Part shown: positions 1 to 8,297 of the stretch, one piece after another
Layout of the letters: each line of letters opens with the position of its first letter
How positions within the stretch are numbered: position 1 is the first letter of the stretch
Origin: Alphaproteobacteria bacterium
Lineage (GTDB): Bacteria > Pseudomonadota > Alphaproteobacteria > Rhizobiales > Methyloligellaceae
Assembly: GCA_016869535.1 (NCBI GenBank)
Contig: VGDX01000002.1
Location: forward strand, 186,001-250,000
DNA: 64,000 nt
Direction of reading: 5' to 3'
Notes under the pieces: model-generated
What the model was told of the DNA's origin: nothing
Databases searched by the model: none
What the model saw: only the letters and a program-made list of their open reading frames with translations
Program-made: the position numbers and the translations under genes

Positions 1-1182
1 GTGCAGCTCGGCAAGTGGCATCTCGGGGACAAGGACAAGAACTTCCCGACGTCGAACGGCTTCGACGAGATGTATCACATGCTGCCCTATTACGCGGGCG
101 TCTATGCCTATGACGACCTCAAGCTGCACCCGAACTTCCCGGTCAACGATCCGTATTTCATGAAAGTGTGGAACGAGGCCGCCGTGCTGTCGGAGTTCGA
201 GGGCAAAGCGGGCGAGGCGCCGAAAGTGGTCAAGAAGAAATTCGGCTTTGATGATCTCGCCACAATCGACGACGAGATGCGCGAGACGGCGGTCAACTGG
301 ATCAAGGATCACGCCAAGGACGACAAGCCCTTCTTCATGTATCTGAACTTCGAGAAGTGCCACAACCCGAACAATCCGTCGCCGCGCTGGAAAGGCAAGT
401 CGCCAGGCGGCGGCACCTATCTCGACGCGCTCATGGAAGTCGATGACAATTCGGGACAGGTGGTGCAGGCGATACGAGACGCCGGCATCGCCGAGAACAC
501 ACTGGTGATCTGGACCACCGACAATGGTGCCTGGGTCGATGCCTGGCCGGATGCTGGCTACACGCCCTTCCGCGGCGAGAAGGGCTCGTCCTACGAAGGC
601 GGATTCCGCGTTCCGGCCATCGCCTGGTGGCCCGGCAAGATCAAGCCCGGCACCGTCAATATGGACATGTGGTCCCACATGGATTGGTGGCCGACAGTCG
701 GCAAGCTTGCCGGACTCGAGCCGCCGCCGCGCGAGTGGAAGGACAATGAGGGCAAGCCGATCATCTTCGACGGAATCGATCTCAGCGACTCATTGCTCGG
801 TACGGGACCCGGAAAGCGCGACACGTTCATCTATTTCAACGACATGACGTTCGGCGGCGTGAGGGTCAAGAACTTCAAAAGCCTCTATACGGCCAAAGAT
901 ATCTGGCTTGGGCCGGAGCTCAATCTCAAGATTCCAGCGGTTTATGATCTGTTGTGGGATCCAGGCGAGCAATACGACATCGTATTCAACGGCGCCGCGC
1001 CGACGGCGGGCCAGCTAAAAACGTCGCCGGGCCGCTATTCGGGACAGGATAATGGCTGGATCGGCCTTTACATCACGCCGGTCACCGATCAATTCTGGGC
1101 CGAGCTGAAAACCCACCCGAACATTCCGTACATACCGTTTGGTGCGGGTGGTTTTATGAGCATCCCGGGAGAGTATCGCTAG
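1..1182 (+). CDS. Arylsulfatase family protein, 3' part (5' end outside window)
   Basis: The open frame runs in from the left edge, so the true start and the Cys/Ser-x-Pro-x-Arg formylglycine site lie upstream and cannot be seen. What remains is the alkaline-phosphatase-fold half of a sulfatase. It has a GKWHLG motif at residues 4-9, TTDNG near residue 173 (metal-site Asp-Asn), and a following GEKGSSYEGGFRVP block typical of the family. About 393 residues are visible and type I sulfatases are usually 500-550 residues, so roughly a quarter is missing. The expected reaction is hydrolysis of an organic sulfate ester; the substrate cannot be read from this portion. A hairpin with a T-run follows the stop directly. 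Confidence 0.9.
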   Translation: MQLGKWHLGDKDKNFPTSNGFDEMYHMLPYYAGVYAYDDLKLHPNFPVNDPYFMKVWNEAAVLSEFEGKAGEAPKVVKKKFGFDDLATIDDEMRETAVNWIKDHAKDDKPFFMYLNFEKCHNPNNPSPRWKGKSPGGGTYLDALMEVDDNSGQVVQAIRDAGIAENTLVIWTTDNGAWVDAWPDAGYTPFRGEKGSSYEGGFRVPAIAWWPGKIKPGTVNMDMWSHMDWWPTVGKLAGLEPPPREWKDNEGKPIIFDGIDLSDSLLGTGPGKRDTFIYFNDMTFGGVRVKNFKSLYTAKDIWLGPELNLKIPAVYDLLWDPGEQYDIVFNGAAPTAGQLKTSPGRYSGQDNGWIGLYITPVTDQFWAELKTHPNIPYIPFGAGGFMSIPGEYR

Positions 1183-1193
1183 AGGGATTATTC

Positions 1194-1233
1194 GGCAGCG
1201 AGCGCCAGGTTGGCGTTCGCTGCCGCCTTTTTG
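1194..1233 (+). terminator. Rho-independent terminator of the sulfatase gene
   Basis: A 14-bp stem (arms 1194-1207 and 1211-1224, one G-T wobble) with a 3-nt loop is followed by GCC and five T residues. It starts 11 bases after the sulfatase stop codon. Confidence 0.85.
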
Positions 1234-1692
1234 GAAACTGGTCTACTCGTCGACTGAGCAAATCCCTCATCAGGTGCCCAGTCTCTTGCCATTTATCTGA
1301 CGAGTGTTGCCCGGCTGCTCTATCGCTCCTGCGACATTAAGCCTACCCTCGACAGGTCTTGCGAATCAGCCTTTCGCGGTGCAATATCGCAGATGCGAAT
1401 AGCGGTTCGGCGTTTGGTGCGTGCCAAGCCGCGGCAACCAGGCGATTTGGACCGGCAAATGCGGCTCAAAAGCAAAGAGTTAGGGACAGTTTGTAGGAGC
1501 GTTTGGCCCAATCGGCCTCACGTAAGCGTCATCGGTCGCTCTGCAACCAATCAGCTCTTTTCGCGTTGCACCATAAATGGGAAATATTTCCTGGAAATAA
1601 TCCTAGGGTTGAGGAGTTAGGGAAGGAAATACCAGTCCCTTATGGGACACTGAGGAAGGGCTGAGCAACTCTAACGAAAGGGTCACGAACCC
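1234..1692. other. Gene-free stretch
   Basis: About 460 bases without a convincing gene. Short open frames on both strands here lack a ribosome-binding site and family resemblance. The stretch is AT-richer towards 1560-1620 and probably carries the promoter for the small genes that begin at 1693. Confidence 0.5.
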
Positions 1693-1833
1693 ATGATTGA
1701 GCTCACCCTTGCCGCCACGGCCGGCCTACAGGTCGAAGCCGTGAAGCAGCCGCCCACGGCGCCGCCTCAAAAGCTCGTCGCCCAAATCTTCATATTGAAG
1801 CAAATACTGACCGGAGCGGGGGACCTGACATGA
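1693..1833 (+). CDS. Small hypothetical protein, 46 aa, coupled to next gene
   Basis: A 46-codon frame starting at ATG 1693 ends in a TGA that overlaps the ATG of the next gene (ATGA at 1830-1833), the usual geometry of translational coupling. A GAAAGGG stretch about 12 bases upstream could serve as ribosome-binding site. The peptide has a Pro/Gln middle (around residues 19-26) and a hydrophobic C-terminal half, but no recognised domain. It may be a genuine small protein or a leader peptide that carries ribosomes into the downstream gene. I cannot assign a function. Confidence 0.4.
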   Translation: MIELTLAATAGLQVEAVKQPPTAPPQKLVAQIFILKQILTGAGDLT

Positions 1834-2234
1834 TCACCATGCCAGCAGCCATCGTGCTCATCGTCTGCAAGACCGTCGTCGCCGGTCCGGGAGACGGGAA
1901 CTCCGCTTACACCAAGGCCGAGAGCCGGGAATGGGCCGTCGAGAATTCGATGATGGTCTGCCGCCGGCAAGTGATACCGATTCACGACACGGCTGCGGAT
2001 TTAGGCGCAAAGCCCATCACTCCGAATCTTTTCGACAGATCGACCTGCTCCCGGATCGGAATTCCGATCGGCGTGGCGTGGGATGAGCAGCATAGAGGCT
2101 CGGCCTACCGCTTCTGGCGCGTGGGTTGCCCCACGCCGATTGTCGACACGCGGAGCGGACGTATCATCGGCTACAAGATGCCCGAATGCGGACATCGTGA
2201 TACGGTACGTTGCGAGGTGGACGCCGAGATCTGA
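1830..2234 (+). CDS. Hypothetical secreted protein, 134 aa
   Basis: The start ATG overlaps the stop of the 46-codon frame before it. The first ~18 residues are hydrophobic, with a VAGPGDG segment after them, which could be a short signal peptide. The mature part has four Cys (the CSR, CRR, VGCP and ECGH surroundings), suggesting disulphides in the periplasm. I do not recognise a family. The next gene starts 18 bases later and also encodes an exported-looking protein, so the two probably form one transcription unit. Codon use and GC content look like the surrounding genes, which supports real coding. Confidence 0.5.
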   Translation: MITMPAAIVLIVCKTVVAGPGDGNSAYTKAESREWAVENSMMVCRRQVIPIHDTAADLGAKPITPNLFDRSTCSRIGIPIGVAWDEQHRGSAYRFWRVGCPTPIVDTRSGRIIGYKMPECGHRDTVRCEVDAEI

Positions 2235-2252
2235 CGAAACGGAAGGTTCGTC

Positions 2253-2687
2253 ATGCGGTCGAAAATTATCGTGGGCCTTGTCCTGGCTATCGCCTTGATG
2301 GGTTTTGCGGGATTCAAGGCTTACTCCAATAAGCTCGGCCCGCTCGTCCAGGCCCACGGCACCACCTATTATAACGGCGAGGGACCGGACTTCGCGCCGA
2401 TCCCCTGCAAACCCGAGAGCCAAATCCTCGCCGCCATCAAGCAGGTGCACGCAAAGTATGACTATTTCACCGGCGTGCACCTAAAAGCCTTCGAGTGGAG
2501 AGCGGCGAGGCTGAAAGGATTGCCGCCGCTCAATCTTGAGGCGCTTTATGTGATCACCGAGGACGATAAGCTCCGCAACGGCGACATGGTGCTGTTCATC
2601 GGCCTCAAGGCAAATTGCGTTTCGATGGTATTCGGTCTGCCCTCCGGCCTTTACAAAGAACTCACCGACAAGGCTGACGGCGCCTGA
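2253..2687 (+). CDS. Hypothetical membrane-anchored protein, 144 aa
   Basis: The start is ATG 2253 with a GGAAGG ribosome-binding site seven bases upstream. Residues 5-21 form one hydrophobic segment (signal anchor or signal peptide), followed by a soluble domain of about 120 residues with two Cys (IPCKPES and KANCVSM). No family is recognised. It lies directly behind the 134-aa gene and 20 bases before the phosphatase gene, so all may be co-transcribed. The predicted location is the periplasm or the outer face of the inner membrane. Confidence 0.55.
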   Translation: MRSKIIVGLVLAIALMGFAGFKAYSNKLGPLVQAHGTTYYNGEGPDFAPIPCKPESQILAAIKQVHAKYDYFTGVHLKAFEWRAARLKGLPPLNLEALYVITEDDKLRNGDMVLFIGLKANCVSMVFGLPSGLYKELTDKADGA

Positions 2688-2707
2688 AATTCATCCGATA
2701 ATCCGGG

Positions 2708-3442
2708 ATGGACAAGCGCGATGTGACGCCAAGCCTTCCGCCGGGCGAGTTGCTTTACGCCGTAGGCGACATTCACGGTCGCGCCGATCTCCTCGACAAA
2801 TTGCTTGACCAAATAGACGACGATGCAAAAGCGAGCCACGCCCGCAAGAAGACTTTGGTGTTTCTCGGCGACTATGTCGACCGCGGTCCTGACAGCTGTG
2901 GCGTGGTTGAAAAACTTATAGCCGACCTGCCGCAGGGCTTTGCCAAGCATTTCCTTAAGGGCAATCACGAGGCGTTGCTGCTCGGCTTCCTCGACGATCC
3001 GAATACCCTCGATCTTTGGCTCATGAACGGAGGCGCAGCGACCATGGCGTCGTATGGGGTGGATATTAAGGGGCTGGATCGCTTTAACGCCTCCCCCGAA
3101 GCCTGGCGCGATGCCTTCGCCGCTTCACTACCAGAATCCCATCGCAAATTTTTCGCGCAGCTCGAGCTTAGCCTTGCTGCCGGCGGCTATCTCTTCGTCC
3201 ATGCAGGGGTGCACCCCGATCGGCCGCTGGAAGCGCAACTCGAAGCTGATCTCATCTGGATCCGTGCGCCCTTCCTCGATTGGACTGGACCGTTCGGCAA
3301 GATGGTTGTGCACGGCCATACACCGGTTAGAGCGCCGGAAATACGGTCAAACCGCATAGGGATCGACACGGGTGCCTGTTTTACCGACCGGCTTACGGCA
3401 CTCAAACTGGAAGGCGATAAGCGGACCTTCTTGCAGACCTGA
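2708..3442 (+). CDS. PPP-type serine/threonine phosphatase / metallophosphoesterase
   Basis: The three signature blocks of the PPP superfamily are all present: GDIHGR at residues 20-25, GDYVDRGPDS at 54-63 and GNHE near 85. Further on are HAGVHP and VHGHTP, which supply the remaining metal-binding His residues. The length of 244 residues matches bacterial PrpA/ApaH-like phosphatases. The enzyme would hydrolyse phosphoesters with a dinuclear metal centre in the cytoplasm; whether it acts on phosphoproteins or dinucleoside polyphosphates is undecided. It faces the coiled-coil gene, with only two bases between the stop codons. Confidence 0.85.
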   Translation: MDKRDVTPSLPPGELLYAVGDIHGRADLLDKLLDQIDDDAKASHARKKTLVFLGDYVDRGPDSCGVVEKLIADLPQGFAKHFLKGNHEALLLGFLDDPNTLDLWLMNGGAATMASYGVDIKGLDRFNASPEAWRDAFAASLPESHRKFFAQLELSLAAGGYLFVHAGVHPDRPLEAQLEADLIWIRAPFLDWTGPFGKMVVHGHTPVRAPEIRSNRIGIDTGACFTDRLTALKLEGDKRTFLQT

Positions 3443-3444
3443 AA

Positions 3445-4617
3445 TCAGGTTGGCGTTTCGTGCGTCTCGGTGGTGACCAGGCCCCGCAATCGCTCACCCA
3501 AGCTCTTGCCTCGGCCCTTGCGGGCGCGACGCCTTTCGCGACGGCTCGAACGCTTGGCTGCCTCATCTGTTGTCGTCTCTTCGGCCTCGGCCGGAACAGT
3601 TTCGTCAGAAACGGAATCATCCTGACCGGCTTCTTCCGGACCGGCTTCTTCCGAAACGGCTTCCGGCATCATTTCGTCAACTTGTGGCTCGGCCGGCACG
3701 TCGCTTTCCTCGATGGAAATTTCTGTTTCTTCGACCTCGACACGGTCTTCGGACATTTCCACCCGCACACTTTCGATCTCCACCTCAGTCTCGACCCGCG
3801 GCTCGCGAGAGGCCTCGCGCTCATGACGCGATGTCTCGGCGAAAACCCCAGCGGCTTCGGCGACGGCACGCGGATGGATGCCCTGGCTGCGCGTGACGGC
3901 CAGGATTTGCGAGGCGAGTTTCGTCATCTCGCTGCGAAGGAGCGCATTCTCGTGCGCGTTCACCTGGGCATGCGAGAGTTCCTCCTGAGCGCGGGAGAGT
4001 TCGGCGCTCAGGCGCTGGCTTTCGGCGAGGTAACGCGAGTCGGCGCGAGAGCCCCGCATCGACCCGCCGCCGGCCTCCAATGCAGTGCGCAGACGGTCGA
4101 TATCCACGCGTTGCGTATGCAGCGTGGTGCGTGCGATCTTGAGCGCGTCCGATTGGGACGCCAAGGTATTGCGGAGCTCGGAGTTGATGGTCTCGAGCTC
4201 GGTAAGGGCATTCTTCGCAGCTTTCAGACGGCTGTCGAGATCGGGCAGCCTTCGCTTGATGGTTTGCTGCAGCACCCGGTTGGCGTTGTCCTTCTCCTGG
4301 ATCTCAGCCTTGGCGGCGGCGATCTCGTTGTTCAGGACTTGAATTTCAACGCGCCGCTTATTCGCTTCGATCAACTCCCGCGTGGCCTTCTCCTTGGCTT
4401 TCTCCAGCTGGACTTCGACCTTGCGAATGGCGATGGCATATTCGGCGCGTTGTTGATCCTTATCGGCCTGGATGTCGGTGAGCGACATCGGCATCGTCGC
4501 CTCGAGCTTTTTCGTGGTCAGCTTGACGGCACGGTTCCAAAGGGGGGAGGCGAGCATGAGCGCGAGCAGGCATCCCAAGAAGAAGCCAAGGGCTCCGAAC
4601 ATCACCCATTCGATCAT
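3445..4617 (-). CDS. Membrane-anchored coiled-coil protein, 390 aa, function unknown
   Basis: Residues 5-25 are one transmembrane segment (MFGALGFFLGCLLALML). A long predicted coiled coil follows, from about 50 to 230, rich in Ala, Glu, Lys and Arg in heptad-like spacing. Residues 265-350 are very acidic with many Glu and Val, and the last ~35 residues are strongly basic (RRERRRARKGRGK). This layout (anchor, rod, acid tail, basic end) suggests a cytoplasmic scaffold or nucleic-acid/envelope tether. I do not recognise a named family. The antisense frame over the same span is a composition artefact. Confidence 0.75.
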   Translation of the reverse strand: MIEWVMFGALGFFLGCLLALMLASPLWNRAVKLTTKKLEATMPMSLTDIQADKDQQRAEYAIAIRKVEVQLEKAKEKATRELIEANKRRVEIQVLNNEIAAAKAEIQEKDNANRVLQQTIKRRLPDLDSRLKAAKNALTELETINSELRNTLASQSDALKIARTTLHTQRVDIDRLRTALEAGGGSMRGSRADSRYLAESQRLSAELSRAQEELSHAQVNAHENALLRSEMTKLASQILAVTRSQGIHPRAVAEAAGVFAETSRHEREASREPRVETEVEIESVRVEMSEDRVEVEETEISIEESDVPAEPQVDEMMPEAVSEEAGPEEAGQDDSVSDETVPAEAEETTTDEAAKRSSRRERRRARKGRGKSLGERLRGLVTTETHETPT

Positions 4618-4743
4618 CGAAATCTGCGCTCCTGGGCCCGACGCCCATGCCGCATTCTAGCCGACGCTTCGCGGCGCGGGTGAGGCGAAATGCGCGTCAT
4701 TTTCGACGCGTCCAAGCCTTCGGCCAGCTTCCTTAGCCCCAAA

Positions 4744-5484
4744 TCAGAACGGATTCCAGGTCGGCTCGCGGGTGTACTTCAAATAGCCGATATTTGCGCC
4801 GAGTCTCAGGCCTAGGCCCGAGCGGATCGGGGCCAGGACGATATGGTCCCCGGACAGGAAGGTCACCCCCACGCCACCGATGAAATAGGCCGAACCGTCC
4901 ACACCGGCAAAGTCATTATAGATCTCGCCAGGGCTGCGCAGATCATAGACCAGGACCATGGTCTTGGAGCCTTCGGCTCCGAAATCGTAGCCGAGGGACG
5001 GTCCCTGCCAGAACACCCGATGCTGGCCGGCATCTTTGGTATAGAGCGTGCCCTCGCCGTAGCGCAGCCCGGCGACGAAGGCGCCACCGAGCTCCTCGCC
5101 GAGGATATAGCCATTGGGTCTTCCGGCCCGTTGGAAGGTGTATTCCACCACGCGGGCGAAACCCATCGAGACCTTGCCAAAAAAGCGATGCCCGGTGTCA
5201 TTGATCTCCTCCATGGAGAAGGTGCCCTGGGATTGCGCTTCGGGCGAAACGTAGGTCTGCGTGCCGGGCGCGGGTTCGTAGGGTCTGCCCGGGCCGCCGC
5301 TATCGTACTGCTGCGGATAGGTGCTTTGACCGCGGCTGGGGTATTGCGCGTTTGGATTGGGTTGCGGCGTGATCACCATCGGTCCTTCGGCTTGGGCGAG
5401 AAGGACTTGATCTCCGGCCATGGTGTCTGCCGCCGACAGGAGCAGAGCCGCGAATGCGGCAACGCACGACATATAAAGACGCAT
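4744..5484 (-). CDS. eipA: DUF1134 periplasmic envelope protein (EipA-like)
   Basis: It has a signal peptide of about 23 residues (ending TMAG), then a Pro/Gln/Tyr-rich linker (35-80), then a DUF1134 domain from about 85 to the end. The domain starts with FSMEEIND and contains GKVSMGFARVVEY and QGPSLGYDFG blocks. A GAGGGG ribosome-binding site precedes the start. The Brucella member of this family, EipA, is a periplasmic beta-barrel-like protein needed for envelope integrity, and its gene is controlled by CtrA. Here a degenerate CtrA box lies 71 bases upstream and ctrA itself is 2 kb away. The gene name is by family, not proven orthology. Confidence 0.85.
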   Translation of the reverse strand: MRLYMSCVAAFAALLLSAADTMAGDQVLLAQAEGPMVITPQPNPNAQYPSRGQSTYPQQYDSGGPGRPYEPAPGTQTYVSPEAQSQGTFSMEEINDTGHRFFGKVSMGFARVVEYTFQRAGRPNGYILGEELGGAFVAGLRYGEGTLYTKDAGQHRVFWQGPSLGYDFGAEGSKTMVLVYDLRSPGEIYNDFAGVDGSAYFIGGVGVTFLSGDHIVLAPIRSGLGLRLGANIGYLKYTREPTWNPF

Positions 5485-5554
5485 GATCTTGACCCCTCGG
5501 GGCTATGCACCGGAAGGCCCGGTGACCCGATTGTCTCACCCCGCCATGATTGGA

Positions 5555-5569
5555 CTAAACCGTTACTAA
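5555..5569 (-). promoter_or_regulatory. Putative CtrA-binding box upstream of eipA
   Basis: On the plus strand this reads CTAA, seven bases, CTAA; on the gene strand TTAG-N7-TTAG. The classical CtrA box is TTAA-N7-TTAA, so each half has one mismatch at an equivalent place and the spacing is exact. It lies 71 bases upstream of the eipA start codon, where an activator could sit. Confidence 0.45.
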
Positions 5570-5601
5570 ACGGTGGCTAGGTTCGGCGGTGGCTGAAATG
5601 G

Positions 5602-6447
5602 TTAATTCCGGCTCTCGGGAGCTTTGCGGCCCCAGGCGACGAAGCCCGGATTGCGCAATCCCGCTGCGATCTTGCCGTAGAGCAACGGTTCGCCGTCAGC
5701 CGTGACCGCGTAACCGCCGGCAGCTGCAAGCACGGCGTGTCCCGCCGCGGTGTCCCATTCCATGGTGGGGCCAAAGCGCGGATAGACGTCGGCGCGTCCG
5801 CGGGCAATTTCGAGAAATTTGACCGCCGAGCCTGCGCTCGATCGGTCCGCGATCCTATGCTTGGAGAGGAACGCCTCGGTCTCTGGATCGAAATGCGAGA
5901 GACTGACGACGGCGGTCAGTCCGCCCGGATCGGCGATACGGGCGCGCAATTCAGTCTGGGCAAGCTTGGTGAAATCTGCGCCAGATGCGTTCGGCGCGAG
6001 CGTGACTTCTACCGCCTTGTCGCTGGCTACGGTAAGCGCGAGCAGCGATCGCGCCGGCGCATAAACCAGGCCAAAGCGCGGATGCTCCCGATCGACAAGC
6101 GCGACATTGATGGTGAAATCCGTGCGTTTCTTGATGAACTCCTTGGTGCCGTCGAGCGGGTCGACCAGGAAGAAGCGTGGCCCCAACGACACCGTCAGGT
6201 CGGCGGCAACCTCTTCGGAGACGACCGGAATATCCGGGGCCAGCTTTTTAAGCGCCGCCAAGATGATTGCCTGTGAATCGCGGTCGGCAGCGGTCACGGG
6301 AGAGAGATCGGCCTTGATCTCAATTTCGGTGTTCCCGGCGTAATGGGCCATGATGGCCGCTCCAGCCCGCGCCGCGGCATCCGTCAGGAGCGATGAAGCG
6401 CGGACGAAATCGAACGGTTCGCTGGTTGTGTGTTCTGGGTCTGGCAA
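5602..6447 (-). CDS. cysQ: 3'(2'),5'-bisphosphate nucleotidase CysQ
   Basis: This is an inositol-monophosphatase-fold enzyme of 281 residues. Visible motifs are VSEE near 76-79 (metal ligand Glu), DPLDGTKEF at 96-104 (two metal-binding Asp) and MEWDTAAGHAV near 235-245 (third metal Asp). The GTKEF form of the central motif is the CysQ hallmark. It converts 3'-phosphoadenosine 5'-phosphate (PAP) to AMP, clearing the by-product of sulfate assimilation and sulfotransferases. Only a TTG start at 6447 is available that keeps the N-terminus. It is divergent from chpT, sharing a 140-base promoter region. Confidence 0.93.
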   Translation of the reverse strand: MPDPEHTTSEPFDFVRASSLLTDAAARAGAAIMAHYAGNTEIEIKADLSPVTAADRDSQAIILAALKKLAPDIPVVSEEVAADLTVSLGPRFFLVDPLDGTKEFIKKRTDFTINVALVDREHPRFGLVYAPARSLLALTVASDKAVEVTLAPNASGADFTKLAQTELRARIADPGGLTAVVSLSHFDPETEAFLSKHRIADRSSAGSAVKFLEIARGRADVYPRFGPTMEWDTAAGHAVLAAAGGYAVTADGEPLLYGKIAAGLRNPGFVAWGRKAPESRN

Positions 6448-6469
6448 GGCAAAATACTCTTTAGGACTT

Positions 6470-6474
6470 GATTC
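6470..6474. promoter_or_regulatory. GANTC methylation site between cysQ and chpT
   Basis: A GATTC pentamer, the recognition site of the alphaproteobacterial cell-cycle methylase CcrM, sits in the divergent cysQ/chpT promoter region, 114 bases upstream of the chpT start. A single short site can occur by chance. Confidence 0.3.
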
Positions 6475-6587
6475 GTTTTTTGCGCCTCACGATTCCTTGG
6501 ACTTCTAGCGGACGCCTCCCTCCTCTAACAGAAATTCCGGTGGGGGCCACGTCTCCTGTCGAGGCAGCACGAACGAAGGAGGGGTTT

Positions 6588-7226
6588 ATGACCGAGCCGG
6601 AGACAATCGGCGACCTTGAACTTGCGGCTTTGGTGTCGAGCCGCATTTGCCATGATGTGATCAATCCCATCGCGGCCATCGCCAACGGCCTTGAGCTGCT
6701 GGACGAAGAGCCCGACGAGGCCATGCGCGCGGCTGCCCTGGACCTCATCCGCAAAAGCGCGGCGCAAGCCTCGGCCAAGATTCAATTCGCCCGTCTGGCC
6801 TTCGGCGCCGGCGGATCGGCCGGATCGGAGATCGATCTTGGCGATGCCGAGAAGGTCGCCCGCGACTTCATTGCCGGGAGCGGCAAGCATCAAGTCGTCT
6901 GGCAGGGCCCGGCAGCGACCTTGCCCAAGGATAAGGTCAAGCTTCTGCTCAACCTCGTGGCGCTTGGCATCGTGGCGCTGCCACGCGGTGGAACACTCGA
7001 TGTCGAGATTAGCGGCAATCCGCCTGAGACGGCTTTTATGGTAAAGGCGAGGGGTGAAGCGGCGCGTCTCGCCGATCAGGTCAAGAGTCTGCTATCCGGT
7101 GTAAATGGCGTCGCCGTCGATACCCACTCCATCCAGCCTTATTATGCGAGCCGGGTGGCCAAGGCCGCGGGCATGACCGTGACGGTCGAAGCCCGCGAGG
7201 GCGAAGTCGAACTGAGAGCCGTTTAG
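6588..7226 (+). CDS. chpT: Histidine phosphotransferase ChpT
   Basis: The start is ATG 6588 because AGGAGGGG lies just upstream, although the frame is open further back. The protein has 212 residues. The dimerisation/phosphotransfer helix carries SSRICHDVINPIAAIANG, with the phosphorylated His at residue 22, followed by a degenerate histidine-kinase ATPase-like domain without ATP-binding boxes. ChpT passes phosphate from the CckA hybrid kinase to CtrA and CpdR. It converges on ctrA with eight bases between stop codons. That places the donor and acceptor of one phosphorelay side by side. Confidence 0.92.
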   Translation: MTEPETIGDLELAALVSSRICHDVINPIAAIANGLELLDEEPDEAMRAAALDLIRKSAAQASAKIQFARLAFGAGGSAGSEIDLGDAEKVARDFIAGSGKHQVVWQGPAATLPKDKVKLLLNLVALGIVALPRGGTLDVEISGNPPETAFMVKARGEAARLADQVKSLLSGVNGVAVDTHSIQPYYASRVAKAAGMTVTVEAREGEVELRAV

Positions 7227-7234
7227 GGTAGGAC

Positions 7235-7933
7235 TTAAGCGGCGACTTCGGCTTCTTCGTCCGGGTTGCGCAGCACGTAGCCGCGGCCCCACACCGTCTC
7301 GATATAATGCTTGCCGCCGGTTGCCGCTGCGAGCTTCTTGCGCAGCTTGCAGATGAAGACGTCGATGATCTTGAGTTCCGGCTCGTCCATGCCGCCATAG
7401 AGATGGTTCAGGAACATCTCCTTGGTGAGCGTCGTGCCCTTGCGCAGCGAGAGCAGCTCGAGCATCTGATATTCCTTGCCGGTTAGATGCACGCGCTGGC
7501 CGCCGACATCCACGGTCTTGGTATCGAGATTAACCTTGAGCCCGCCGGTCTGGATGACGGACTGGGCATGGCCCTTGGAGCGGCGCACCACGGCATGAAT
7601 GCGGGCGACGAGCTCGTCCTTATGGAAAGGCTTGGTCATATAGTCGTCGGCGCCGAAGCCGAGACCGCGGACCTTGTCCTCGATGCCGGCGAGGCCGGAA
7701 AGGATGAGGATGGGGGTTTGCACCTTGCTCACCCGCAAGGTTTTCAAGACTTCATACCCGCTCATGTCGGGTAGATTGAGGTCGAGCAGAATAATGTCGT
7801 AGTCGTAGATCTTGCCGAGGTCGACGCCTTCTTCGCCCAGGTCAGTCTTGTAGACGTTAAAGCCCTCCGACTGCAGCATCAGTTCGATGCTCTGCGCGGT
7901 GGCGCTATCGTCCTCGATCAGAAGAACCCTCAT
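7235..7933 (-). CDS. ctrA: Cell-cycle master response regulator CtrA
   Basis: An OmpR-family regulator of 232 residues with a receiver domain (1-118) and a winged-helix DNA-binding domain (about 125-225). The phosphoacceptor is Asp51 ([11 protein letters not shown]) and the acidic pocket is EDD at 7-9, the same numbering as Caulobacter CtrA. The last residues are VAA; in Caulobacter a C-terminal Ala-Ala is part of the ClpXP degradation signal. CtrA~P activates flagellar, division and envelope genes and blocks replication initiation. Neighbours are chpT (convergent) and fliJ (divergent). Regulation probably includes the upstream GANTC and TTAA sites. Confidence 0.97.
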   Translation of the reverse strand: MRVLLIEDDSATAQSIELMLQSEGFNVYKTDLGEEGVDLGKIYDYDIILLDLNLPDMSGYEVLKTLRVSKVQTPILILSGLAGIEDKVRGLGFGADDYMTKPFHKDELVARIHAVVRRSKGHAQSVIQTGGLKVNLDTKTVDVGGQRVHLTGKEYQMLELLSLRKGTTLTKEMFLNHLYGGMDEPELKIIDVFICKLRKKLAAATGGKHYIETVWGRGYVLRNPDEEAEVAA

Positions 7934-8297
7934 TTTAAGTCCCCCGTCTTGCCGTAGTACGGCTCATCCCCCGACCAATACGCTACGCAAGATTGGTTAA
8001 TTCGAATCAAGAAGTTAATGGGCAATAGTTAACAAAAGCTGACACGTTTGCGAATGCTAACTGTATCTATACCAAGACGCCCCGCGCATTCCCTCGATGC
8101 AGGGGCTCCTCATGGTTTACCGGCCCTTAAGCCCTGTCGGCGATGATCTTCACGAGAGAGACGGGGGGTTCTGGCCTCATGGAGGCCGGGGGAGCCGCTT
8201 TCTGTCCGCGATCCAAGCCAAGCTGTGGCCACTCGCTCCAGGCCTGCGCGGTGGGCGTGTTTTTCATGTGGGGTGTTTAGTCATTGAGGGTAAAGTT
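7934..8297. promoter_or_regulatory. ctrA/fliJ divergent regulatory region with TTAA and GANTC sites
   Basis: This 364-base gene-free stretch separates ctrA (leftward) from fliJ (rightward). TTAA half-sites occur at 7997-8000, 8015-8018 and 8029-8032, and a GANTC site (GAATC) at 8004-8008 lies between the first two. In Caulobacter the ctrA promoter is controlled by CtrA itself and by GANTC methylation state. None of the TTAA pairs has the exact seven-base spacing, so this is a cluster of half-sites, not a perfect box. Confidence 0.45.

Noticed and set aside
1393..1620. A 75-codon plus-strand frame in the gap after the sulfatase
   Set aside because: No ribosome-binding site, no signal or domain, and overlapping frames on the other strand are equally open.
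3460..4683. A 407-codon plus-strand frame opposite the coiled-coil gene
   Set aside because: Composition is rich in Leu, Phe, Arg, Gly without domain pattern; the minus-strand gene has an anchor, coiled coil and consistent codon use.
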